Under the pieces are notes generated by a model. The model saw only the letters and a program-made list of their open reading frames with translations. It had not been told where the DNA came from and did not search any database. From assembly GCA_947074235.1 (NCBI GenBank), contig CAMTOV010000002.1:1-64000 (forward strand): 64,000 nucleotides of DNA, in the 5' to 3' direction. A program made the position numbers and the translations under genes. This stretch comes from an uncultured Bacteroides sp. (GTDB taxonomy: Bacteria; Bacteroidota; Bacteroidia; Bacteroidales; Bacteroidaceae). Below, in pieces: positions 1 to 6,769 of this stretch (its first letter is position 1; each line of letters starts with the position of its first letter).

Positions 1-871
1 GCATACGACCCATAGTGTCAGTCATACCGTAAGAAGCAGGACCAGCAGCCATGTTATCTGGGTGAAGCGTACGACCAGTACCACCACCTGATGCTACTGA
101 GAAGTATGGTTTACCTTCTAATCCGCGTTCTTTTTTGTAAGTACCAGCTACTGGGTGTTGGAAACGAGTAGGGTTAGTAGAGTTACCTGTGATAGATACA
201 TCTACACCTTCTTTCCACATGATAGCTACACCTTCGCGTACATCGTCAGCACCGTAGCATTTTACTTTTGCACGAGCACCTTCAGAGTAAGCGATTTCGC
301 GTACTACTTTCAATTCTCCTGAATAGTAATCAAACTCAGTTTGTACATATGTAAATCCGTTGATACGAGAGATGATTTGTGCAGCATCTTTTCCTAAACC
401 GTTCAAGATACAACGCAAAGGCTCTTTACGTACTTTGTCAGCTTTAGCAGCAATTTTGATTGCACCTTCTGCAGCAGCGAATGATTCGTGACCTGCAAGG
501 AAAGCGAAACATTTAGTTTCTTCGCGAAGCAACATAGCAGCCAAGTTACCGTGGCCGATACCTACTTTACGATCTGCAGCTACAGATCCTGGGATACAGA
601 ATGCTTGAAGACCCAAACCGATTGCTTCGGCAGCTTCAGCAGCGTTTTTACAACCTTTTTTGATTGCGATAGCTACACCTACTACATAAGCCCATTTCGC
701 ATTTTCGAAACAGATTGGTTGAGTTTCTTCACAAGTCAAATAAGGATCAAGTCCATGAGCATCGCAAATTGCGTTTGCCTCTTCAATATCTTTGATGCCG
801 TTCGCATTCAATACTTCGATGATTTGCTTAATACGACGGTCTTGGCTTTCGAATTTTACTTCTCTAATCAT
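1..871 (-). CDS. GGGtGRT-family protein (3' end outside window)
   Basis: The minus-strand frame is open from an ATG at 869-871 to the window edge, about 290 codons, so it is missing from the ORF track. The translation begins MIREVKFESQDRRIKQIIEV and contains the signature ASGGGTGRTLHPD near its visible end, which gives the family its name (GGGtGRT, Pfam DUF-type family). The start is supported by a strong AGGAGG at 881-886. It lies 18 bp downstream of the NifU-like gene, so the two are probably co-transcribed. The biochemical role of this family is not known to me. The pairing with an Fe-S scaffold suggests a link to Fe-S or cofactor metabolism, but that is inference only. Confidence 0.85.
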   Translation of the reverse strand, partial: MIREVKFESQDRRIKQIIEVLNANGIKDIEEANAICDAHGLDPYLTCEETQPICFENAKWAYVVGVAIAIKKGCKNAAEAAEAIGLGLQAFCIPGSVAADRKVGIGHGNLAAMLLREETKCFAFLAGHESFAAAEGAIKIAAKADKVRKEPLRCILNGLGKDAAQIISRINGFTYVQTEFDYYSGELKVVREIAYSEGARAKVKCYGADDVREGVAIMWKEGVDVSITGNSTNPTRFQHPVAGTYKKERGLEGKPYFSVASGGGTGRTLHPDNMAAGPASYGMTDTMGRM

Positions 872-889
872 AGTTTTGTTCCTCCTTTA

Positions 890-1591
890 TTATTCGTGAC
901 GTGGATCAATACTTTTAACTGCTCCCTGCTCTTCTGTTACACGACCATAAGTACCTGTAACTTTTTTCAATGCTTCATTTGCATCAGTTCCTTTTTTGAT
1001 TTCGTCCATGAATTTACCCATGTGAACGAATTCGTAACCGCAAATTTCGTCATTCTTATCTAAGAATAGGTTTTTGATATAGCCTTCAGCTACTTCTAAG
1101 TAGCGAGGACCTTTAGCCAAAGTACCATAAAGTGTACCAACTTGGCTACGTAAACCTTTACCTAAGTCTTCCAAACCAGCACCGATAATCAAACCACCTT
1201 CAGAGAAAGCTGATTGAGTACGTCCGTAAACGATTTGCAAGAATAATTCGCGCATAGCAGTATTGATAGCATCACAAACTAAGTCTGTGTTTAACGCTTC
1301 CAAAATAGTTTTTCCTGGAAGAATTTCTGAAGCCATTGCTGCAGAGTGAGTCATACCTGAACAACCGATAGTTTCGATTAATGCTTCATGGATAATACCG
1401 TTTTTAACGTTCAAAGTTAGTTTGCAAGCACCTTGTTGAGGAGCACACCAACCTACACCGTGTGTTAAACCTGAAATATCAACGATTTCTTTTGATTTAA
1501 CCCATTTGCCTTCTTCGGGTATGGGAGCTGGTCCGTGGTTTGGACCTTTCTTTACAACACACATGTGTTCCACTTCGTGTGAATAAGTCAT
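890..1591 (-). CDS. NifU/IscU-like iron-sulfur cluster assembly scaffold protein
   Basis: This 233-residue protein resembles the NifU N-terminal (IscU-like) scaffold family. Cysteines are placed as in scaffolds, in GWCAPQQGACKL, TIGCSGMTHSAAMA and DLVCDAIN. It is longer than classic IscU (about 130 residues), with a C-terminal extension after the scaffold part. By family it would assemble transient Fe-S clusters in the cytoplasm. No sulfurase (IscS/SufS) gene adjoins it. The downstream partner is the GGGtGRT gene in the same orientation, and a Bacteroidetes-type promoter sits about 65 bp upstream. The family assignment is fairly sure. Whether it is a true scaffold or a specialised one for its neighbour is unknown. 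Confidence 0.8.
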   Translation of the reverse strand: MTYSHEVEHMCVVKKGPNHGPAPIPEEGKWVKSKEIVDISGLTHGVGWCAPQQGACKLTLNVKNGIIHEALIETIGCSGMTHSAAMASEILPGKTILEALNTDLVCDAINTAMRELFLQIVYGRTQSAFSEGGLIIGAGLEDLGKGLRSQVGTLYGTLAKGPRYLEVAEGYIKNLFLDKNDEICGYEFVHMGKFMDEIKKGTDANEALKKVTGTYGRVTEEQGAVKSIDPRHE

Positions 1592-1654
1592 AATTAGCTC
1601 GTTTTAAAAGTGATATAATTAATAAATACGTAGTCTTGATTCTTAAATCGGGTG

Positions 1655-1686
1655 CAAAGTTAGCTGTTTTATTGCTTTAAGCCAAA
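1655..1686 (-). promoter_or_regulatory. Bacteroidetes-type promoter for the NifU-like/GGGtGRT operon
   Basis: Read on the minus strand there is TTTG (plus-strand CAAA at 1683-1686), a 20-bp spacer and TAACTTTG (plus-strand CAAAGTTA at 1655-1662). This matches both boxes of the Bacteroides sigma-ABfr consensus with correct spacing. Transcription would start near 1648, giving a leader of about 55 nt. Confidence 0.7.
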
Positions 1687-1814
1687 AGAGGTGTCTTACT
1701 TTTTTATGAAATTATTGAAATATAAGGAGATATGATAAGGTATTGTAATGTAGAGATAGCATTTTTCTGTTGAACTATTTGTGTTAAACTTTGTTTCAAA
1801 TAAAAAAACAAATT

Positions 1815-2222
1815 ATGGTTATTCATCTTGTAGAAGCGCGCTATCTGATTGCATCGACCTGTGTCATCACAGCTGCTTTACTATTTTATAGTATAGGCGT
1901 CTGGATAGAGCATGTGAAGGGGAGACTTAAATTTTGGCACGTTGGGCTAATTTTGGCTGGGTTGGTGTGTGATGCGGTGGGAACGGGGCTTATGAAAAGT
2001 GTGGCTCACTTTACGGGTATGAATAATGAAATGCACACTGTTGTAGGTGTTATTACCATATTTATAATGATGGCTCATGCCATGTGGGCTATCTGGGTGT
2101 TAACAGTTAAAACTCCAACTGCTCGGCTTTACTATAATCGTTTGAGTATATTTTTGTGGTGTATTTGGCTCATTCCTTATTTCTTTGAAGTATACTTGGG
2201 TTTGTCTTTGCATTCATCTTAA
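1815..2222 (+). CDS. HsmA/TIGR03987-family integral membrane protein
   Basis: A 135-residue protein with about four hydrophobic segments (near residues 8-28, 40-58, 72-92 and 105-128) and histidines in or next to the membrane (SVAHFTG, EMHTVVG, MMAHAMW). The length, the His-rich helices and the overall pattern fit the TIGR03987/HsmA-like family, whose function is poorly known. The ORF track begins at a TTG (1791). I prefer the ATG at 1815, because MVIHLVEARYL gives a normal N-terminus leading into the first helix. It is a single gene, convergent with the pectate lyase and separated from it by a long palindrome. Confidence 0.65.
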   Translation: MVIHLVEARYLIASTCVITAALLFYSIGVWIEHVKGRLKFWHVGLILAGLVCDAVGTGLMKSVAHFTGMNNEMHTVVGVITIFIMMAHAMWAIWVLTVKTPTARLYYNRLSIFLWCIWLIPYFFEVYLGLSLHSS

Positions 2223-2247
2223 AAGGTAAACTATATCAAATAAAAAT

Positions 2248-2331
2248 TATAACTATAACAAGTAACGCGTTAAATGTAACATTTATGGAGATAAAGTTAA
2301 GCATTTAACGCGTTAAAATGATATAGTTATA
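2248..2331. repeat. Long imperfect palindrome (84-nt hairpin) between convergent genes
   Basis: Nested inverted arms are visible: TATAACTATA (2248-2257) with TATAGTTATA (2322-2331); TAACGCGTTAAATG (2263-2276) with CATTTAACGCGTTA (2302-2315); and an inner TAAC-a-TTTAT with ATAAAGTTA closing on a GGAG loop. About 33 base pairs can form. Each 14-nt arm contains the 10-bp self-palindrome TAACGCGTTA. An alternative outer pairing is ACTATATCA (2230-2238) with TGATATAGT (2319-2327). There is no U-tract, so it is not a textbook intrinsic terminator, although it could stop both convergent transcripts. Confidence 0.8.
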
Positions 2332-2343
2332 TAACTGTTTGAT

Positions 2344-4062
2344 TTACATGGTTTTGAAAGTTGTTGTTTTGCTTCTTCCTACTACCTTCACAATGCTTGG
2401 TTGGTTGATTACTAATTCCATCGTATTATTTTGAGAAATAGACGAGAATGTCAATTGACCACCTATATTATATATGTATATATGGCTTCCTTCTTCAATA
2501 TTGGCAAGATAAACTATGCCGTTTTGTTTATAAAGCTTTGGAGCGTTAGCGTCATCATACATATTTTCTATATTGGTAGAAGTACCTTTGAGATTGAAGT
2601 CGTTTTTGCTTGGAGAATCTTCTACACCTTCACATCCTGCTTTCATAATATCGTCTACAAGGCTGTTGATATATAGCTCTAAATAAGTATATCCTGTTTC
2701 ATCGTCGGTATCTTTGTAAGTCTTTCCTGTTGGCATGTATTGTGCGGCCCATTCATCGGCTATGCCGTCATTGTTTGCATCGGTGGGTTTTGTGGTTCCT
2801 ACATACTCAATATAGCCTTCAGTGTCGGTTTGCGTATCAATTATCCCATTGTTGCTACCGTTGCTTCCGTTGTAGGTGAATGTTCCCGTTTTTACTTCAT
2901 TAACAATTCGTTGGTCAATAATGTCTCTTTTAAGGCTTGCTCCCGCATAATCTAAAACCTTTTCATAACCTGAATGAGCTGTATGAGTAGTTGGTGCAAT
3001 TACATCATACTCGGTATTACTTTTTAATCCTTCTTTGCTACCACCAGGTAGAGGGGCATTGGTAGTATTTGGATGAATCCCTACCCAGTTGTCTGCATTG
3101 GTGTTTGCGATATTTGTTTTATGAGTATTTGTAAGACTAGTGCAAGATGCATCAAAATAATTCCCAGCTACATAAAATGTACCCCATACGCCTTTTGCAT
3201 TGGTATTCTTTCCATCATCGGCATATGGCTCAAATATACGATAGGTAATGCCAGACTTGGTAGCTGTTGATGGGCCAGGCTTATAATAATTATTAATGAA
3301 ATTATAGCTTCCACCTTCGCCTGCATATCCACTATTACCCGGTCCCCAGTTATAAAATACGTTGTTACGCATGTCAACAAGCTCGTCTTCGGGTCGTCCA
3401 GTGTATCTACTACCGCAAAGACGAGGGTTGCGACTGCTGTGATGGGCTAGTAGATTGTGATGAAATGAAGCTTTTTCTCCACCCCAGATACCTCCATAAC
3501 CATGTGAACCTTTGGTATGTACAGAATTTGTTAAGCTTTCGCTAAGTATACACCATTGCATGGTGAAGTTCTTGTTTCCATAAAAGGATGAACACTCGTC
3601 AGTACACCAACTCATGGTACAATGGTCGATGATTATGTTGCTTTTATTTCTTCCCCAAAGTGCATCATCTGCAGTTTGCTTTTCATCGCCCATGCGGAAG
3701 CGAATGAAACGAATAATAACGTTGTCGGCGGAAACTTGTACGGTGTAGTTTTTGATACATATTCCATCACCCGGTGCTGTTTGACCAGCTATGGTTATAT
3801 TGTTCTTGCTTATTTTAAGTGTACTTGTCAGTTCAATTGTTCCTGATATATCAAACACAATGATGCGATTGGCTTTGCTCACGGCATCACGCAACGAACC
3901 TTCTCCAGTATCATCTAAGTTAGTAACGCGATATACATCTCCACCTCTTCCTCCGGTAGTAGTATATCGTGCAAATCCTTCAGCTCCAGGAAATGCTGGC
4001 GTTTGTGCCATGGTATATAGAGACATAATCCCTATAGTAAATAGTAGTAATAATTTCTTCAT
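2344..4062 (-). CDS. Secreted pectate lyase (PL1-like) with C-terminal sorting-like domain
   Basis: This 572-residue protein has a signal peptide (MKKLLLLFTIGIMSLYTMAQ). A PL1-type parallel beta-helix follows from about residue 22 to 430, opening with AFPGAEGFARYTTTGGRGG, typical of Bacteroidetes pectate lyases. Family members cleave polygalacturonate by Ca-dependent beta-elimination outside the cytoplasm. The last 75 residues (IYIYNIGGQLTFSS onward) resemble a type IX C-terminal beta-sandwich sorting domain, though without the usual final motif. It stands alone on the minus strand, with no SusCD neighbour. The PL1 call is firm; the exact subfamily and substrate methylation preference are not visible. 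Confidence 0.85.
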   Translation of the reverse strand: MKKLLLLFTIGIMSLYTMAQTPAFPGAEGFARYTTTGGRGGDVYRVTNLDDTGEGSLRDAVSKANRIIVFDISGTIELTSTLKISKNNITIAGQTAPGDGICIKNYTVQVSADNVIIRFIRFRMGDEKQTADDALWGRNKSNIIIDHCTMSWCTDECSSFYGNKNFTMQWCILSESLTNSVHTKGSHGYGGIWGGEKASFHHNLLAHHSSRNPRLCGSRYTGRPEDELVDMRNNVFYNWGPGNSGYAGEGGSYNFINNYYKPGPSTATKSGITYRIFEPYADDGKNTNAKGVWGTFYVAGNYFDASCTSLTNTHKTNIANTNADNWVGIHPNTTNAPLPGGSKEGLKSNTEYDVIAPTTHTAHSGYEKVLDYAGASLKRDIIDQRIVNEVKTGTFTYNGSNGSNNGIIDTQTDTEGYIEYVGTTKPTDANNDGIADEWAAQYMPTGKTYKDTDDETGYTYLELYINSLVDDIMKAGCEGVEDSPSKNDFNLKGTSTNIENMYDDANAPKLYKQNGIVYLANIEEGSHIYIYNIGGQLTFSSISQNNTMELVINQPSIVKVVGRSKTTTFKTM

Positions 4063-4085
4063 TTGGTATTATATTATTAATTCTA

Positions 4086-4093
4086 CAAATTTA
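4086..4093 (-). promoter_or_regulatory. -7 box for the pectate lyase gene
   Basis: Minus-strand TAAATTTG (plus-strand CAAATTTA) lies 24 bp upstream of the ATG and matches TAnnTTTG exactly. No TTTG is found at the -33 spacing, so this promoter would be weak or activator-dependent. Confidence 0.45.
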
Positions 4094-4268
4094 CTAATCA
4101 TTGTTATGACGTATGTGGAAAAATTCTTCAATGGCGTGTAAGATTTGAGTTTTTATTGAGAAGCCAAAGGTTGTTTTGCAATTATTGATTTTAAAATGAG
4201 ATACTTCACATTTCATTGATTAAGTTTAGAATAGTGGCTAAACAATATTCTAATTTCATAATAATGTG

Positions 4269-4276
4269 TACCTTTG
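4269..4276 (+). promoter_or_regulatory. -7 box for the DMP19-like gene; decides the start
   Basis: TACCTTTG is an exact Bacteroidetes -7 box, with transcription starting near 4283. It lies inside the N-terminal extension proposed by the ORF track (start 4216), so translation must begin downstream, at the ATG at 4300. Confidence 0.6.
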
Positions 4277-4299
4277 CACCAATCAAAAATGATTTAAAA

Positions 4300-4800
4300 A
4301 TGATAGAAGTAAAAGAAATAGCACTTCAAAAAGCTGCTAGCGAAGGTATGGATGAGTTTATTCAAGTATTTACTGATAAATATAAAGAGGTGATACATGA
4401 TGAATTGACAGCTGAAACAATGGGCGAACTAACCGGCGAACAACACTCTTTGCTTGCATATCAATTGTTTAGAGACGAAATAATGATCGGTGGTTTCTGC
4501 CAACTAATTCAAAATGGATATGGTGGTTATATATTCGATAATCCTTTTGCTAAGGTAATGCGTTTGTGGGGCTTAGATGCTTTTTCGAAACTTATTTATA
4601 AAGCTAAGAAAATATATGATGCTAATAAAGTTGATTTAGAGCGCGAACGCACCGAAGAGGAGTTTATGGCTATGTATGAACAATATGAAGCTTTTGATGA
4701 TCTAGAAGAGGAATATTTTGAAATGGAAGAGGATGTGACAGAAACTATAGCACGCTATATTGACGAACATCTAGAACTTTTTGCGAAAATAATTTCATAA
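4300..4800 (+). CDS. DMP19-like (DUF4375) family protein
   Basis: A 166-residue acidic, helical cytoplasmic protein. The central part (EQHSLLAYQLFRDEIMIGGF, then NGYGGYIFDN) matches the DUF4375/DMP19 fold. The C-terminal third is rich in Glu and Asp (FDDLEEEYFEMEEDV). The founding member is a Neisseria DNA-mimic protein that binds a transcription factor. Whether this homologue mimics DNA is unknown, but the clustered acidic charge is compatible. I start it at ATG 4300 rather than 4216 because a -7 box sits at 4269-4276. It is monocistronic or weakly linked to the genes downstream. Confidence 0.65.
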   Translation: MIEVKEIALQKAASEGMDEFIQVFTDKYKEVIHDELTAETMGELTGEQHSLLAYQLFRDEIMIGGFCQLIQNGYGGYIFDNPFAKVMRLWGLDAFSKLIYKAKKIYDANKVDLERERTEEEFMAMYEQYEAFDDLEEEYFEMEEDVTETIARYIDEHLELFAKIIS

Positions 4801-4881
4801 TTAATGCAATATTCTTTAAATGTATGCATTTATCATTAAAAATGAAAAATTATATCTTTTACAGACACTAAAAAAAAAATT

Positions 4882-5694
4882 ATGAAACAAATTAAAACCT
4901 TATTGTTAGCCCAAATCCTTTTTATGGGTATTTTCCTTTCTTCATGTATGGAGTCTTCTAATTACACTCCATCGGGTGGAGGAGTAGCTGAAGTTTATAA
5001 TAATTATGGATATACTTATTTTAAAGATTTTAGCGGTTTTACAATAGAGCCAACTCAAAGTAGTGTATCTACAATCGAATCGAGTATGAACTTTAAACCT
5101 TCGCAAACAAAAATAGCTTATGTTCTTTATACTTACCCTGAAGAAGGCAATGAAGCGGTAGCTACTGACAAAAAAATTAAGAATGCTACTCTTACTTATG
5201 GAGTTGCTTTAGATGGTAAAATTGAACGTGTTGCAAATGAAGGTGCTGCTAACGATTCAGTTTCTACAGCTCCAATTATTAGATTGAGAAGCTTGATGAG
5301 CTCTAGCGTAGATAGTAAAGATGCTTTGTATTTACATAACGGACGTTATTTGATGACTGGGGCTGAATACTATTTTTCGTTAACTAAGTTGCATCATCTA
5401 ACCATGGTTTACTATCCAGAAGAGCAAGTAGAAGGTAAATTAATTCTTCATTTGCGTCATAGTGGAAATCCAGAGTTAGCTAATGTATATACAACATCTT
5501 ATGGTGCTTTCCAATCTGGCTATCCATATGTGTATATATATTCATACGACATATTATCTTATATGCCAATTGCTTCAACTCAAAATGAGTTAGAAATTGA
5601 AGTTCATGTTGATCAAAACTTGAGTTCAAATAAATTGGAAGATGCAATGCCTGTTGTTTATAAATTAACTCATAAATTTAATCAAACAAATTGA
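4882..5694 (+). CDS. NigD-like lipoprotein
   Basis: A 270-residue lipoprotein with signal MKQIKTLLLAQILFMGIFL followed by lipobox SSC-M. The layout is that of NigD-like proteins of Bacteroidales: a short N-terminal beta domain, then a beta-sandwich ending in the LILHLRHSGNPELANVY region. No enzymatic motif is visible. The function of the family is not established. A near-consensus -7 box (TATCTTTT, 4853-4860) precedes it. The next ORF starts 1 bp after its stop, so it heads a likely operon with the Yip1 gene, smpB and metH. The family call is moderate. Confidence 0.55.
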   Translation: MKQIKTLLLAQILFMGIFLSSCMESSNYTPSGGGVAEVYNNYGYTYFKDFSGFTIEPTQSSVSTIESSMNFKPSQTKIAYVLYTYPEEGNEAVATDKKIKNATLTYGVALDGKIERVANEGAANDSVSTAPIIRLRSLMSSSVDSKDALYLHNGRYLMTGAEYYFSLTKLHHLTMVYYPEEQVEGKLILHLRHSGNPELANVYTTSYGAFQSGYPYVYIYSYDILSYMPIASTQNELEIEVHVDQNLSSNKLEDAMPVVYKLTHKFNQTN

Positions 5695-5695
5695 T

Positions 5696-6271
5696 TTGAA
5701 TTATAAAGATTTATTTAAAACTGTATTATCATTAGTTTCCTCTCCTGCCAAGGCATGGGAGGAAATTAACTTAGAAGAGGATAAACGAAAAGTTTTTATG
5801 GCTTTTGTTTATCCTATGATTGGTTTATGCGGGTTGTCTTTTTTGATTGGCTCGCTGATAAGTAATGGATGGAGTGGCCCGGAATGTTTCCAGATAGCAA
5901 TGACTCGCTGTTGTGTGGTGGCTGTAGCTCTATTTGGTGGTTATTTTTTAGCTGCATACGGCATCAATGAGTTGAGAGTACGCTTCTATGGTGCTACAAG
6001 CGATTTGCTGCTGGCTCAGCAATTTGCAGGCTATGCACTGGTTATAACTTTTATTGTTTGGTTTATAAATGGAATATTGCCCGATTTTGCTTTAATAGGC
6101 TGGGTTTTTCAGTTTTATTTGGTCTATGTAGTGTGGGAAGGTATTCCTGTTATGATGAAAGTTGAAGAAAATAAGCGTTTTCAGTTTACAATATTAGCAT
6201 CTTTATTGTTATTAATCTGTCCGGTGTTGATAGAGTTTATATTTGATAAACTGACAATGATATTAAATTAA
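5696..6271 (+). CDS. Yip1-family inner membrane protein (TTG start)
   Basis: A 191-residue protein with a cytoplasmic N-terminus (MNYKDLFKTVLSLVSSPAKAWEEI) and about five membrane helices, matching bacterial Yip1/DUF1282-like proteins. The conserved start context begins directly at a TTG only 1 bp after the stop of the NigD-like gene, and no ATG upstream is possible. Translation is therefore probably coupled to the preceding gene. The role of bacterial Yip1 proteins is not known. Its position before smpB and metH is likely operonic convenience. Confidence 0.7.
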   Translation: MNYKDLFKTVLSLVSSPAKAWEEINLEEDKRKVFMAFVYPMIGLCGLSFLIGSLISNGWSGPECFQIAMTRCCVVAVALFGGYFLAAYGINELRVRFYGATSDLLLAQQFAGYALVITFIVWFINGILPDFALIGWVFQFYLVYVVWEGIPVMMKVEENKRFQFTILASLLLLICPVLIEFIFDKLTMILN

Positions 6272-6283
6272 TAACATTCTCTT

Positions 6284-6736
6284 ATGAAACCAGTCTCTAT
6301 AAATATAAAAAATAAACGAGCTACGTTTGACTACGAGTTGCTCGAAACATTTACAGCCGGCATTGTGCTTACCGGTACCGAAATAAAATCAATAAGACTT
6401 GGTAAAGCTAGCCTGGTAGATACCTATTGCTATTTTGTTAAAAATGAGCTTTGGGTTAAGAATATGCACATTGCCGAATACTTTTATGGGTCTTATAATA
6501 ATCATAACGCACGTCGTGAACGTAAACTTTTATTGAGTAAAAAAGAGTTGCGCAAGATGGAACGGGCAATAAAAGATACTGGTTTTACGATTGTACCTGT
6601 TAGGCTTTTTATTAATGAAAAAGGACTTGCTAAACTAGTAATTGCCTTAGCAAAAGGTAAAAAACAATTTGATAAACGTCAGTCACTTCGTGAGAAAGAT
6701 GACCGCCGTGACATGGACAGAATGTTCAAAAGATAA
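6284..6736 (+). CDS. smpB: SsrA-binding protein SmpB
   Basis: 150 residues, the usual length. It begins with the SmpB core ([20 protein letters not shown], then [19 protein letters not shown]), continues with [16 protein letters not shown] and ends in the basic tail ([20 protein letters not shown]) that is disordered off the ribosome and follows the mRNA path. SmpB binds tmRNA and delivers it to stalled ribosomes for trans-translation. The ssrA gene is not in this window. It lies 12 bp after the Yip1 gene and 33 bp before metH. Confidence 0.97.
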   Translation: MKPVSINIKNKRATFDYELLETFTAGIVLTGTEIKSIRLGKASLVDTYCYFVKNELWVKNMHIAEYFYGSYNNHNARRERKLLLSKKELRKMERAIKDTGFTIVPVRLFINEKGLAKLVIALAKGKKQFDKRQSLREKDDRRDMDRMFKR

Positions 6737-6769
6737 AGATTCTATATTTATTTTCTATTCAATTGATTC

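Noticed and set aside
488-1063. Plus-strand ORF of 191 codons
   Set aside because: It is the antisense shadow of the GGGtGRT and NifU-like genes, which have family motifs, promoter and ribosome binding site on the minus strand.
1791-1814. Upstream TTG start for the HsmA-like protein
   Set aside because: It would add a poorly hydrophobic FQIKKQI extension; ATG 1815 gives a normal N-terminus.
6737-6769. Cobalamin riboswitch before metH
   Set aside because: Only 33 bp separate smpB and metH, too short for a B12 riboswitch, and no conserved B12-box was seen.
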